Origin: Astropecten irregularis
Lineage: Eukaryota > Echinodermata > Asteroidea > Paxillosida > Astropectinidae
Length of the DNA: 64,000 nucleotides
NCBI GenBank assembly: GCA_963971285.1
Contig: OZ020249.1
Location: 496,001 to 560,000, forward strand
Direction: 5' to 3'
A model generated the notes under the pieces. It was not told the DNA's origin. It saw only the letters and a program-made list of their open reading frames with translations, and ran no database searches. Both the position numbers and the translations under genes were made by a program. Positions within the stretch are counted from its first letter, which is position 1; each line of letters begins with the position of its first letter. Shown here piece after piece: positions 12,060-23,411 of this stretch.

Positions 12060-12590
12060 GGGAAACGGCAAAACAGAAAATAATGTTCACTGATTTACGT
12101 GTAACTGTACTTACAGGGTATAAAGATGGGACCTGGTACACAATACTGTTAACAATATTTTCCGCCTTAAATGCAGCAAGCCCTATTTTACTGTCCAGAA
12201 ATGTGTTACTTGAACATTATGTCCTGAAACAGTTAGTCTCCGAGATCAAAACCTCGATATTACAATGAATGTTTCATAACAATTGCAACGGGTTATTTCG
12301 CTGTTTTCGACTTATTCCAATGAATAATGGTTAATTGAGCTGAACATTTCACAGGTTTGTTTTTATTTCATGACAAATCAAATAAAATATACACAGATCC
12401 GAGAGCTGTTCTATCAGCTCAGTCAACTTTACCAATTGTATAAAATGGGGCAGGCCGAATTTAGTGTTTCGATCTTGAGGTTTTGTTCACTTTTTGCATT
12501 TTCGGAAACGTTATTTGTTGGCTTAATGTACAGCAATTTCCCTTGCATTGATTAAGTTCACAGACGAATCAGACAAATTAATGTTCATTA
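12060..12590 (+). repeat. Diverged common-core MITE, third subtype
   Basis: It shares the ttacagggtataaagatggg core and then a distinct 3' half (gagctgaacatttcacaggtttg). The same 3' half recurs near 25420-25500. Confidence 0.5.
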
Positions 12591-13756
12591 TACTTTTTGT
12601 CATCGACTGGAAAAGTTCGTTCCTGGAAAAGTTCGTTCCCGCCATTCGGCATGAAGCGCGCCCTCTCGTGACAGCATTAAATCAATCATCTATCAATCTG
12701 GTACCTGCACTATCGTTTACAGCAAGCTCACACTGTGTGTTATTGATTACACAGCACCAGTCTAGCGTGGGTTAATGTAAACACAGATCACTCCAATGTA
12801 AACATGAGGTGTGGTAGAGCATAGAATTCCATCGTTTTTGTTTAATTACATAATAACTGATACATTGCTACGAACTTTGTTTGTACAGTACCAAAGGATG
12901 GAGTGTTCTAGTTAGACTTAATTTTCGAAATAATGTATAATGTTCGTGAATAACTAAAACTTTACAAGTTGATTTTCGACTTGGTTGGAGACTTGGAGTT
13001 GGACAACTTTCACAATCACAGACACAGGTGAGTATTGTTGTTGTATAGGTTATTAGTTGCGATGATCGTAAGCCTAGCTAGGTCCGGTCTGACATGGGGA
13101 CTGGGACCTAAGGTCAGACCCTTGTCAGTCCTAGGGTTTTAGGCCCCAGTTCCCGTGTCAGACCTAGGGTTACGATCATTGCAACTATTGTAGGAGTAGA
13201 CCTAGACCCAGTAACTGGGGCGCTGAACTCCCTTTTTGACTTTTGGGGTTGACGGTCGGTCTAGCGCCCCAGTGGTTTATATTGGTTGAGATGTGTCGTA
13301 CACAGGAAAAACTAAATTTCACGGCACTTGCGCCGAAAATGTCCCCAAATTACACCAAAAACATCACAAACAGAATTGAAACTCGCTCCATTGCTTCTAC
13401 GAAAGTCAAAGATGAAATACAGCATATTAATTTGTACTCACGATCATTCCTTTTGATGAAAATCGACCTTTTCTGACGAATGTCCAGACGAGAACGTAAA
13501 AAACGGAATTTATTTTGTGTGGCTCTGCTCCACACAAAATGGCGGTCCTACGTCATCGCATGAATATTCATTTTGGTAATTTCCATACTATGCGGACGTG
13601 TCGATATCGCGATACGTAGATCACTTTCCCTCCGCGCACAGCGAAAAATCCTTTACACGAATCGGCCAAAAGAGGGCGTCGCGATCATCTCATTATGTGA
13701 CGTCATCGCACTGACCAAAAATGGAAGTTTTCATGAATGAAACTGACGCGCATGGG

Positions 13757-13956
13757 NNNNNNNNNNNNNNNNNNNNNNNNNNNNNNNNNNNNNNNNNNNN
13801 NNNNNNNNNNNNNNNNNNNNNNNNNNNNNNNNNNNNNNNNNNNNNNNNNNNNNNNNNNNNNNNNNNNNNNNNNNNNNNNNNNNNNNNNNNNNNNNNNNNN
13901 NNNNNNNNNNNNNNNNNNNNNNNNNNNNNNNNNNNNNNNNNNNNNNNNNNNNNNNN
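13757..13956. other. Assembly gap (200 N)
   Basis: This is a run of exactly 200 N bases. The round number suggests a scaffolding gap of unknown real size. Confidence 1.
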
Positions 13957-15234
13957 CGGTACTCCGGTAGGACAGTGAGGATATTATTCCTAAAAATATC
14001 ACCGGAATATTCCATCGGAAAAACACCATTTCTTACTGCAAATCTGTACCGAGCCGGCCAGCCGTGAGCCACCGTCCGTAACGGTGGAACGAACCCGGCC
14101 GCGATCCCAAAAAGGTAGCCCTTCCGACCGAGCGCAACATGCACTTCATTTCAAGCCCACGGCACGTACACGTGTAATGTACTGATTGAGACTTTCGCTG
14201 GTGCACGTACACAATGAACGTTTGCTTTGAAACTGTAGCTATTACTCACGCGGATACCAGGCTGTCTGTCTGCGGTGTGGGCAATGTGTTTACGTCTTAA
14301 TTTAATGCGATCGTCGCCGGTCGGTTTCGGAAGGATTTCGCGATATTTTTTTTAGATTAAGTATAATTATGAAAAGAGTGTTTCTACTTGGCCAATTGAA
14401 CAAAGTAACTGAGTGAAATTCAAGTAAGATTTATAAGCTGATGAGCCTGCGATTTGCGGTACTTTGGAAGGACGGTCGATCAGAATTTTTATATTTAGAT
14501 CTCGCAACGATATAACGCATACATATCGTGTATTCCAAAAAAAATACACTCCATTTCTTCCTCCATGAACCGTATTTTCGCATGTGTTGGATGTCGGTGT
14601 TGGATGTCGGAAAACAAATCACGCCATACATTTTTCTTCACCTGTCATGAGCGGCGAAAAATAAACTTAATTCGGCAGTTTCGGCACACGTACGGTATAG
14701 GGTGTTTCGAGGGGTCTGGTCAATTCTATAACCCGTAATATATTTAACCCAATACACCGAGCATGCCGTGTGCTGCGCGGCGGCCTTACGGTTGATCACA
14801 CTCACACACTGTATCATGCGAGCGCACGTGATACGAGCCCTACATAGGGCTGTGAGTTTGAGTTTGAAAGGTGGAACAGCCAAAACGACATTTCACGTGA
14901 CGTATTTTGGTCGAGATGGCACACTGCGCGCTATTCAAAATGGCCGATTGACGGCGAACGGAGGGAATCTCGACACCTTCGGTAAGTTTTGGGTCATTTT
15001 TCTGCAGAAAATGATCTTTCGATATTCAAAGTGGTTTTATATGACTCATTGATAAGTACCGATCACATCCATGTAGTCAGATTTTGTGTTGGGATTTTGG
15101 AAAGTGGAAAATTAAGGACAATTCTATTTCACAACTTGGCCAAAAAGTGTTTCGATCACTTTTTATTAACAAAGTGTCGTAACCCTAAGGTCCCTGTCCC
15201 CATGTCAGACCTAGGGTTACGATCATCGCAACTA

Positions 15235-16050
15235 GTAATTTAGTTGCAGCAAAACGAGTACGTAGTCTCGCAAATTGCGTGAATTTAACTATTTATTTAG
15301 GTATATTTATTTATTTATTCATTTATTATCTTATAAACATTAAAAGAATGAAAAATACATTGGCAGGTTGCTGCCCAGCAGGGCCTGACAAAAACTTGAA
15401 AAAGTAAAAAAAAAAAAAAAAAACCAGAAACATGTCATCAAAAGACGTGCCTTCCCAAACACCTGCCAATTATAAATCTTATATTAAATTATGTTATATG
15501 TATATACACAGATTAATTAAAACAAAGCTAAAAAAACAAAAACACACAACAATCATCAGTGTTATTCATAAATTGATTTATTAATTTTAAACATAAAAAG
15601 CACATTTTCATGAGGCATTTGACTTCGTGTATAATTTAATTAATATTTTAATTAAAATTGTATTGTGCCATTTTATTCAAATAATTATGGTATCAACATA
15701 ATAAGACATAATTAATTTCTTCACGGTTTCAGCCACAAGCAAAACATTATTATGTTATGATGACATTAAAAAACATTAATGCAAGGCAAGTAGCCTACAT
15801 GTTGTACACTGCTTCTGCATACTGGATTCTTGTTTGTGTACGTGTTCCCATAGGGACCGAGTTGGTCACGGACCGAGTTGGTTACGGACCGAGTTGGTCA
15901 CGGACCGAGTTGGCCTCGGACCGAGTTGGCCACGGACCGAGTTGGCCACGGACCGAGTTGGCTTCGGACCGAGTTGGTCTCGGACCGAGTTGGTCACGGA
16001 CCGAGTTGACTCGGACCGAGTTGGTTACGGACCGAGTTGACTGGCACCCC
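15235..16050 (+). repeat. Foldback-like element, truncated copy, with 16-bp array
   Basis: The interior (cgagtacgtagtctcgcaaa, then AT-rich sequence, cacggtttcagccacaagc and tgcatactggattcttg) matches 44400-44980. The right end is a tandem array of a 16-base unit (ggaccgagttggtcac) at about 15853-16040, closing with gactggcacccc. The left array is missing. The array reads open in several frames because 3 x 16 = 48; it is not a gene. Confidence 0.75.
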
Positions 16051-16513
16051 TCGTACTCGGTACTCGTGCACGAGTATTACTCGAGTACCGGTGGCGGTAT
16101 GCATACCGTTTTCAGAATACTCGCACTCGTACTTGAACACAAACGTACAAGTACTCTTATTCGAACTACGGTTCTTGTACTCAGACTTCAAAATACTCGG
16201 AACTCAACAAGAGTAAGAATGTACATGAATGATACTCGTAGTCCATGTCGTACCAGATTAACAGTAAGCCTACACGATGGACAACAAATGTAGCATACAG
16301 ATATTACAAGCATATGAATAATACTTCGAAGTACATGTACTTGTTACTTGTTCTCGTACTCGGAAGATGAGTACTTGCACTCGTACTTGTATTTTGACTG
16401 CCGAATACCAAGACAGGTCAAGTACTTTGACAGCCGAGTACAAGAACTTGTTTCCGAGTACAAGTATTTGTTCATACTCGTACTCGTACGCACAAGTACT
16501 TGCACTCTGAAAC
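16051..16513. repeat. AGTACTCG-rich subterminal repeat block, left
   Basis: Many direct and inverted copies of tactcg / cgagta / agtactcg occur here. A matching block lies at about 17790-17875. The two blocks flank the inverted-repeat element at 16514-17777 and look like the split ends of an older element. Confidence 0.5.
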
Positions 16514-17777
16514 TAAGCTTGTTCGATATCCAGTTTTGGGCATATCGAAATATCGTGAAGAAAATATCGCGATATTCGATATTATCGTGGTGACGTCATC
16601 TTTTTCTTTTCTTAACTTTTTAATTATGTAAGCATGCACTGCGACCGATCGAAACGAGATCTCCGAAAAAATATCCTTCCAAAGTACTGTAAAATGCATT
16701 TTCCTGACCAACTAAATCTTACTTGAATTTCGGCCGATTATTTTGTCCATTTGGCCATGTAGAAACACACTTTTACGAACTTCATCTGAAAATATATCGT
16801 GCAAAAACCTTCCAAAAGCGAAGATCACTTTGAAGAAGACGTAAACAATCAGCGCGCTGTTTGGAAATTTCCATAACTAGTACCCAAGCCCAAAGTAATA
16901 GCCACGATGATTAACATGCACTTAGCGAATGTATATCAGATCTCACTCCATGTTGTCTGGAATTATTGCGCCCAATCCGTGAGCCCAATACGCTGCTAGC
17001 GTCAGTCATGTTGGCCGGAAGCGGCAAGCATACATGGCACAATGCAATTGTGTGCAACGCGGCATGCACCCGCTCACAGCACAGTGAAGTCAGCACGGTC
17101 AGCGCACATGTAGGCTTCAGTCATAAAGACCAGAAGTGCAGCGCACAGCTAGTACAGTAGCACACGCAGCGTCGTTCTGGACCGCGTAATGGATTACTGT
17201 CGGCTTCGTTCGGGTGCAGATTTGCACGGTAAGAAATCTGCTTTTAGCGTCGCAACCAGCTACAAATTTTGCAGTAATCTATTTGTTTTGATAACTCAAT
17301 ATTATACATACTCCAAAAAGACTAAGGGAAGCCATATTTGATTCTATATTTCGTTCTTTATTCAGAACATCTTCAGGAATGAGGTATTACCAAACAACAA
17401 CAACAATATTGTTGTTGTTGTTTGGTAATACCTCATTCCTGAAGATGTTCTGAATAAAGAACGAAATATAGAATCAAATATGGCTTCCCTTAGTCTTTTT
17501 GGAGTATGTATAATATTGAGTTATCTGAATATTATCAGTGGATCACCATCTATTTGTTTTGGTCGTCGCAAAAAGTGTGTCAAGCTTTACATGTACGTCC
17601 GCTCATGAGCTACTCTGATTTTTTTGGTATAAAAATGCAGCAGAATATAAATATCGCGATACTGCCGATATTCCCGATGTTGCCGATATTTCGATATTTT
17701 TTCCGGGGCCCGATACGATTTTCGATATGAACAAAATATCGTCATATCGATAAATATCGTCATATCGAACAAGCTTA
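16514..17777. mobile_element. Non-coding inverted-repeat element with ATATCG subterminal repeats
   Basis: A 16-base inverted pair (taagcttgttcgatat at 16514, atatcgaacaagctta ending at 17777) encloses about 1.26 kb. Subterminal ends are dense in atatcg / cgatat copies (16520-16582 and 17650-17768). It has no transposase ORF. It contains GC-richer unique DNA and the perfect palindrome at 17290-17525. Confidence 0.6.
17290..17525. repeat. Perfect 236-base palindrome
   Basis: The two 118-base arms are exact reverse complements with no spacer (centre between 17407 and 17408, aacaat|attgtt). Symmetry ends abruptly on both sides (t at 17289 and t at 17526). Confidence 0.95.
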
Positions 17778-18000
17778 TCTGAAACAAGTTCTTGTTGTAC
17801 TCAACCTGTCTTGGTACTCGGCAGTCAAAGTACTCGACAGTACATGGTACTTGGTAAAAAGTACTCGACTACAACATTGGAGCATACCCAGTTACTGTCT
17901 TTACTGCATGTAGTATTTGAAGCTTTCCCCATCCCGCCCTCAAATTTTGCATTTAATGTTTAACAGTTGAACTACATGAAATGGTGTTTATCTCCTCTTT

Positions 18001-18014
18001 TCAGTGTGTTAAAG
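18001..18014 (+). promoter_or_regulatory. Probable 3' splice site of a 5' UTR intron
   Basis: A pyrimidine-rich tract (tctcctcttttcag) ends at 18004, ten bases before the ATG of the DUF1647 gene. The coding start therefore probably lies in the second exon, with transcription starting upstream. Confidence 0.5.
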
Positions 18015-21000
18015 ATGAGATTGAAGAAGAAACATCTTATCCTTCTACTACTCATTGCAATCATCGTAATCTATTTCATTTTCACCGGTGAGTTTTTTGT
18101 TATAAATTTGATGTCTTTTTATTGGTTCTGTTAACCAAATTTGTTGACCGCTATTATTATCTTTTCAGGGTCGGCCATTTAAATTTTATCATGGATAAAT
18201 AAAACAAAATTAATGAAAATTTAGAAGCGTGGTGTAAAGGTACAGTACAGGATTGGTAATATGCCCAAACAGAAATGTTCACAGATTTAACTATAACTTT
18301 CAGGACATGAAGATGGTGCTGGTTGAAACATACTGTTAAAAATATTTCCACCTGAAAAGAAGTATTTATCCAGAAATTAGTGAAACAAAGACTGAAAACA
18401 GTTTTGTTCTCGAGGTAAGATCAAAACCATTTTTCATGTTTTGTAAGAAATATAGAGTCAGGTTTTTTGCTATTTTCTGGTGTCTCAGATGTCCGATTGA
18501 GCACAAATGTTCACAGGTTTATTATTTGATGTATTATGTTGGATCAGACAAAGTGTGAGTGCTGTTCTGTGACCTTTAACAATCATGTATTATAGCTTTA
18601 ATACACATTGCGCAGTACATTTAGTACCAGGGCAACATTCTAGAAATTTTGATGCAAGTCGTGGAAGAAATTGTGACTTGACCAAAGTTGTGTCTTTCTG
18701 ACGGTTGCAGGTAGTAATGACAAACCTGATGAGATTTGGGAAGGCAGACGAGTGCTCCGTTTTGACCAGGTGACCCGTGACCCTTCACGGGTCATCACGT
18801 ACAGCTACCCTATCTCAGGGAACTATACCCTCAATGACGAGCCTATCGACCTGTCCCTGTCAGTGCCTGACTGGAAGGAGCTGGACCATCGTATGGTCAT
18901 CGTGACAGGCTTCAGCCAGCACTGGGCCTACATCGGGCTGGGCATGATTGCCTCCGTTCAGGCACACATGCCACTCAAGAGGATGATCGTCTACAACTTC
19001 GGGATCCATCCCAAGATCGTCAAAACGGTACAGAACTTAAAAATTATCATCTGTAGAAACTTCAAATACCGGTACACAAGAGAACTTGTTTAACCCTAAC
19101 CCAGACAAGACAAGAGGTGCTTACCACATGTTACCACAGTCTCCACAGGGGGACTGGATCATAAACCACACATTATTACACAAACCACACTGTGGTATAT
19201 TGTGGTATTCAGGATTACCACACTTGCCGCAGTAATCTGGTAAGTCTGGTAATCTGTGGTATGCAGGAGTTAGGGTTTGTGGTACATGTGAAAACGGTTT
19301 ATGATCCAGTTCCCTTTGGAGACTGTGGTAATGTGTGGTAAGCAGCTCTTGTCTTGTGTGGTAAAGTGTGGTAAGCAGCTCTTGTCTTGTGTGGTATTGT
19401 GCAGAGGGTTGAAAAGTTAAATCTTGAAACTTTTATTAAAGTAAAAGTGTTTGATTATTTTGAATACCGGTACATGGACTATAAGTTAAAGGGTACCTGA
19501 AATCAAAACTCATATGAAGTTCAATACATCTGTATTGTCATAAAAGTCAACATGTCTATTAGTGTTTGTGCTAAAAAAGTATTGTAAGTGAAAGAGGAGG
19601 TATTTTACACCCATAATTTAGCACCTGACTTTTCGCAATGAAAACCTTGCTACATCACCGGCAGAACGGCACACAGTATACAAGTGGCAAATCTGCCGAC
19701 CCCGCGTTTTTGTTCAAATCGAAGAGCAAAATCCTACATACCTACACCGTGGCGAGCCAGCAAGAGCTACTTCGGTGCGAGCCTACTTGTTCTGCCGATA
19801 ACATCACACGCATTGTTGTGTGGATCAGTTCCTAGGGGGATTTTTTGGGGAGGCGGGGCATACATGTACTGATTTTTTTAACTTTGGGGCCAAAATGATG
19901 CACTTACATCAAAGTTAAAATTTATATATATTTTTTATTATACATTAAGCATTAAACTGAAAGCAGTTTCATCCCTATTACAGGTAATCTTTAAAGTTGC
20001 AAAATAGGCAGATATGTTTGTGTATTGAAGTTGATTGATTTTGAAATTCTGGCATTTGTTGTCCTATTTACTTGGCAGATGGAACAGATGTGTGGTGTGG
20101 AGGTTCGGCGCTTTGATTTTGATAAATATCCGAAGCATGTTCGCCAGACGGAGAACAAGGCATGGAGGGTCTTTGCTCTTAGGGTAAGAATTTAAAGACA
20201 AAATATTTAAGATGTCTTTAAAGGTACAGTACAGGATTGGTATCATACCTAAACAGAAATGTTCACAGATTTATGTCTAACTTTCAGGATTTGAAGATGG
20301 TGCTGGTAGAAACATACTGTTAAAGGTACAGTACAGGATTGGTAACATACCCAAACAGAAATTTTCACAGATTTATGTCTAACTTTCAGGGTATGAAGAT
20401 GGTGCTGGAAGAAACATACAGTTAAAATATTTCCACCAGAAATGGTGTATTTATCCAGAAATTAGTCAAACAAAAACAAAAAACAGTTTTGATTTTGTGC
20501 CAAGATCAAAGCCATTCTTTATGTTTTATGAGAAAAATTTAGTCAGGTTTTCGCTATTTTCTCGTGACTCAGAAGGCTGATTGAGCTCAAATTTTCACAG
20601 GTTTATTATGTCATGTACATGCGGTATTAGACAAAATGTGAGTGCTGGTCTGTGACCTTTACCAATCATGCATGATGTATGATACCTAACCTGGCTAGCT
20701 AAAGGTGTGGCAGAAATAGCTATTACTAACATTTGTACATATTTTGTTCAAATTTCCCTTATCCTTTTCTGTCTTTGGTTTACCCTTTCAGGACGTTTTG
20801 AATGAATACGGCGCTGTTTATTACGTCGATCCTCACATCCGTTTCCGATCACCCATAAATCTTCTGTTTCCATTCATCTCCCTTCATCGGGGCCTCATCG
20901 CCAGACCAGACACAAAGAACACGACCCTAGAGACCACTCACCCATCCCTCTATCGACTCTTTGGACTGCACGCTGAGGACTTTAAGGAGCATTTCTCCCG

Positions 21001-21364
21001 AGCTCCTGCCATGTCACAGGACATGCTCCTGGCTGTCAATAGTTCCGATCTGCACACCAATTTCTGGAACCCACTGGTGGCCTGCGCATCCAAGCTCAAA
21101 TGCATAGCGCCGTTTGGGTCGGTAGCGGATAACGTGATCCCCGACGGTCGCACGCACACGCACCGGTATGACTTCACGGCAATGACTCTTCTGCTGTACC
21201 GGGCTTTCAGGTCCAAGTGGTATACAGACGCCAGGCTGAATCTTATGCTGGACAAGACTCATGATTACGTTGAGCCAGGCGGAGTCCATGACTACATATG
21301 GGCTCACTATTGCAACCCTCCAAAGAGTGAAATTGATTGTAGCATTCAGAAAAACAGATGTTGA
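18015..21364 (+). CDS. DUF1647-family type II membrane protein, glycosyltransferase-like
   Basis: Complete four-exon gene: 18015-18087, 18711-19027, 20079-20183, 20792-21364 (1068 nt, 355 residues). All splice sites are GT-AG and all phases agree. MRLKKKH precedes a hydrophobic segment (residues 8-23), so a type II orientation with a lumenal C-terminus is predicted. The lumenal part reads MVIVTGFSQHWAYIGLGMIA, MIVYNFGIHPKIVKT, RFDFDKYPKHV and VYYVDPHIRF, the layout of Pfam DUF1647 proteins (known from nematodes and marine invertebrates). VDPH at 177-180 sits where sugar-nucleotide enzymes of similar layout carry an acidic metal-binding motif, so a Golgi glycosyltransferase-like role is inferred, not shown. 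Possible N-glycosylation sites are N62, N208 and N248. The start is the only ATG before the signal anchor, and a cag acceptor 10 nt upstream implies a spliced 5' UTR. Confidence 0.85.
18236..18602 (+). repeat. Common-core MITE in DUF1647 intron 1
   Basis: The copy is full length, from aaaggtacagtacaggattgg to accaatcatgtattatagct, first subtype (tttttgctattttctgg, attgagcac). Confidence 0.7.
19090..19410. repeat. Element rich in TGTGGTA/TACCACA with taaccctaaccca end
   Basis: Inverted and direct gtgtggta / taccaca motifs fill the segment, which starts with taaccctaaccca. A related copy lies at 46620-46823. It follows DUF1647 exon 2. Confidence 0.6.
20219..20692 (+). repeat. Common-core MITE with duplicated 5' end
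   Basis: A first 5' segment (about 20219-20322) is followed directly by a full copy that restarts with aaaggtacagtacaggattgg at about 20323. The tandem partial copy lies in DUF1647 intron 3. Confidence 0.7.
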
Positions 21365-21392
21365 TCCTCGCATGCTGTGGACTTAGAGATTT

Positions 21393-21638
21393 GGGGCCAA
21401 TTTCATGGAGCTGTTAAGCACAAACAAAATTACTTAGCACAAAATGTCTTGCTCAATCAAACAAACCACCATTAAAAATTCCATTCGGTATTCATTACAT
21501 GGTCAGCGAACAACAGCCAAAGAACAATCACAAGTGATACACAACACATGGAAATTTGGCTGTTAATCCTGTTTTTATTAAGACAGAAATTTCATGGTTA
21601 GTAAATTTTTGTGCTAAGCAGGGTCGTGAAATTGGCCC
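21393..21638. repeat. MITE with GGGGCCAATTTCA ends, copy 1
   Basis: The element is 246 bases with ggggccaatttcatgg at one end and cgtgaaattggccc at the other. The interior is shared with 60054-60295. It begins 29 bases after the DUF1647 stop codon, so it may lie in that gene's 3' UTR. Confidence 0.75.
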
Positions 21639-22234
21639 TTGGTTGAAGGAAGAGCAGAGGAATCGTGCAAATTCTATTTGGAATGATTGGTTACCAAGGA
21701 CAACGCCATGACAACCAATCATTTTTGTAGAATATCATTTTCAGACAAACAAAAGTGCTTTCATTTGAATGTTTATCAAACTTTTTCATCTTTAGCAGTA
21801 CAGTGTACTTAATTTTTAAAAATACTTTTGATACATTTGTAGCAATATTGTTCATTTCCTACATTTCTTTTCATTTTTGTTTGCAATACTTTCCATTTCT
21901 TAGCAATACCCTTCATTTTTTAGCTACACCCATGTGTACGAAGTGAATGTACGTACATGTATATATCTTTTGTTATAACATGTAGTGGATTTCTTTTAAA
22001 CATAACTCAGGTTTAAAATACTGTTTAAAATACATTCCTTATTGAAATTTAGCAGATGGCATTATAGTGCAGATAGTTTTGAAAAGAATATATTTGTGAG
22101 AAAAATATAGCAAATATTCTTAAAATTATTGAGAAAGAATGCAGTTTGTGTAATTGGTGTAATTTCATTTGAAACAATTTTTGGATGAGGGGTGAGGCGG
22201 AAAAAAGGGCCAGTACCCCCATGGAGTCGGTACA

Positions 22235-22622
22235 GGGTTGGATTTCATCAAATGTACTATCAATCGTAGGACTTATGATCTATAGTAGACTAGCGGGCTA
22301 GTCGTTGTAAGTCGCGTTGATCGTCTCTTCTTTCATGCTACTCTCACGAAATCGCTCTACTTTCTCGTGTGAGTCAGGGCTACGGCGAGAGTTCGGCTCT
22401 CGGCGCAGGATCGCTCGAGTGGTCCCGCAACGAGAGAACAAACTCTCGCCGTAGCCATGAGTCTCCCGAGAAAGTAGAGCAATTTCGCGAGAGTAGACGA
22501 TAAACGCGACTTACAACGACTAGCCTACTAGTCTAGATCTTTAGCAGCCCTACGTAGGATATGATGGGTTATTCTTCATAACTCGATTGACGATCCATCA
22601 TAGGACTTCGTGAAATGACCTC
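22235..22622. repeat. Palindromic satellite-related MITE, interrupted
   Basis: The outer parts (gatttcatcaaatgtactatc.., ..gccctacgtaggatatgatg, ..gacttcgtgaaat) belong to the same family as 52963-53102. A 250-base palindromic element interrupts it at 22286-22535. Confidence 0.7.
22286..22535. repeat. Nested palindromic element (tagactagc..gtcta)
   Basis: The arms are near-perfect inverses: agtcgttgtaagtcgcgtt at the left and aacgcgacttacaacgact at the right. Further inner inverse pairs include ctacggcgagagtt / aactctcgccgtag. Confidence 0.8.
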
Positions 22623-22759
22623 TGGTCAATCAACAATATTATGGTCACTCAACACTCGATGGCAATAAATAAACACGAATCAAATTGACTTCTGATTTGT
22701 ACACAGTACTTTTTTAATTCTTATCAATATTTCACAATACTTTCTTATTACAGAGATGT

Positions 22760-23060
22760 GTGAAGAATACAAGTAATAAACTGCTCCAAACAGCCAAAAT
22801 AATGACCTGAAATATCTGATGTCGTAAAAATCATGGCCGTCAAGCTTTTCTATGTTGTCCATGGTTACAAGCATGTCACTGTACGTTGCGTGTGCACTGA
22901 AGCGTATGTGCAATCATTGTACTTGACGGCCAATAACGTCACGTTAATAACCTCTATAGAATGCTTGGAGTTAGCAGTACCTGACGTTTCGATCCTAGCA
23001 AGATCTTTATCAAACTGGCTAAAGATCTTGCTAAGATCAAAACATCAAGCTCTCCTATTA
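22760..23060. repeat. MITE carrying AAACTGCTC and GATCTTGCTA motifs
   Basis: The segment has aaactgctc.. aaaataatgacctgaaat and a hairpin (tagcaagatcttta / taaagatcttgcta). Related sequences occur near 42245, 48900, 52540 and 62935. Confidence 0.5.
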
Positions 23061-23411
23061 GCCCAAAGCAAACAAAATATGAAGGTTAACAGTTCTATAT
23101 GAAGTAAGTACTTTTTAAAAACAAACAAAACCTAGATGTACACTCATTCAATCTTAGTTTTGGTGCAAGATATTATCCAAACCTTACACTTATGATACAC
23201 GCCCTCAAGATGTTGTTTCAACTCCCAAATAGAATGAAATTATCCTATTAGAAGGATCTAATGGTTTAATTTGACACAGACTATAATTATTCCGGGTGCA
23301 TAAACTAGTGACTTATTGTTCCTTGTTGAATTCAAATTAGGAAAATGGTGAGATCTTTGGGTAGAAACTAAGTCAGTGAGATAATTGTAAGTTGGGGTCA
23401 ACACGTCATTT

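Larger units (their letters stand above)
8633..18014. other. Intergenic region between ankyrin gene and DUF1647 gene
   Basis: No coding exon is recognised here. The stretch holds several MITEs, a G18 homopolymer near 11476, a 200-base N gap, GC-richer segments near 13.5-14.2, 14.6-15.0 and 16.9-17.2 kb, a truncated foldback element, and a nested inverted-repeat element with a perfect palindrome. The 5' untranslated exon and promoter of the downstream plus-strand gene should lie here. Confidence 0.7.

Noticed and set aside
13703-14144. Open frames across the N gap
   Set aside because: Created by unknown bases; no evidence of coding.
15757-16293. 178-codon open frame with DRVGxGPSW repeats
   Set aside because: It is the 16-base foldback array read through; 48 bases gives a 16-residue period in several frames, and frames on both strands are open. 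No start context or homology.
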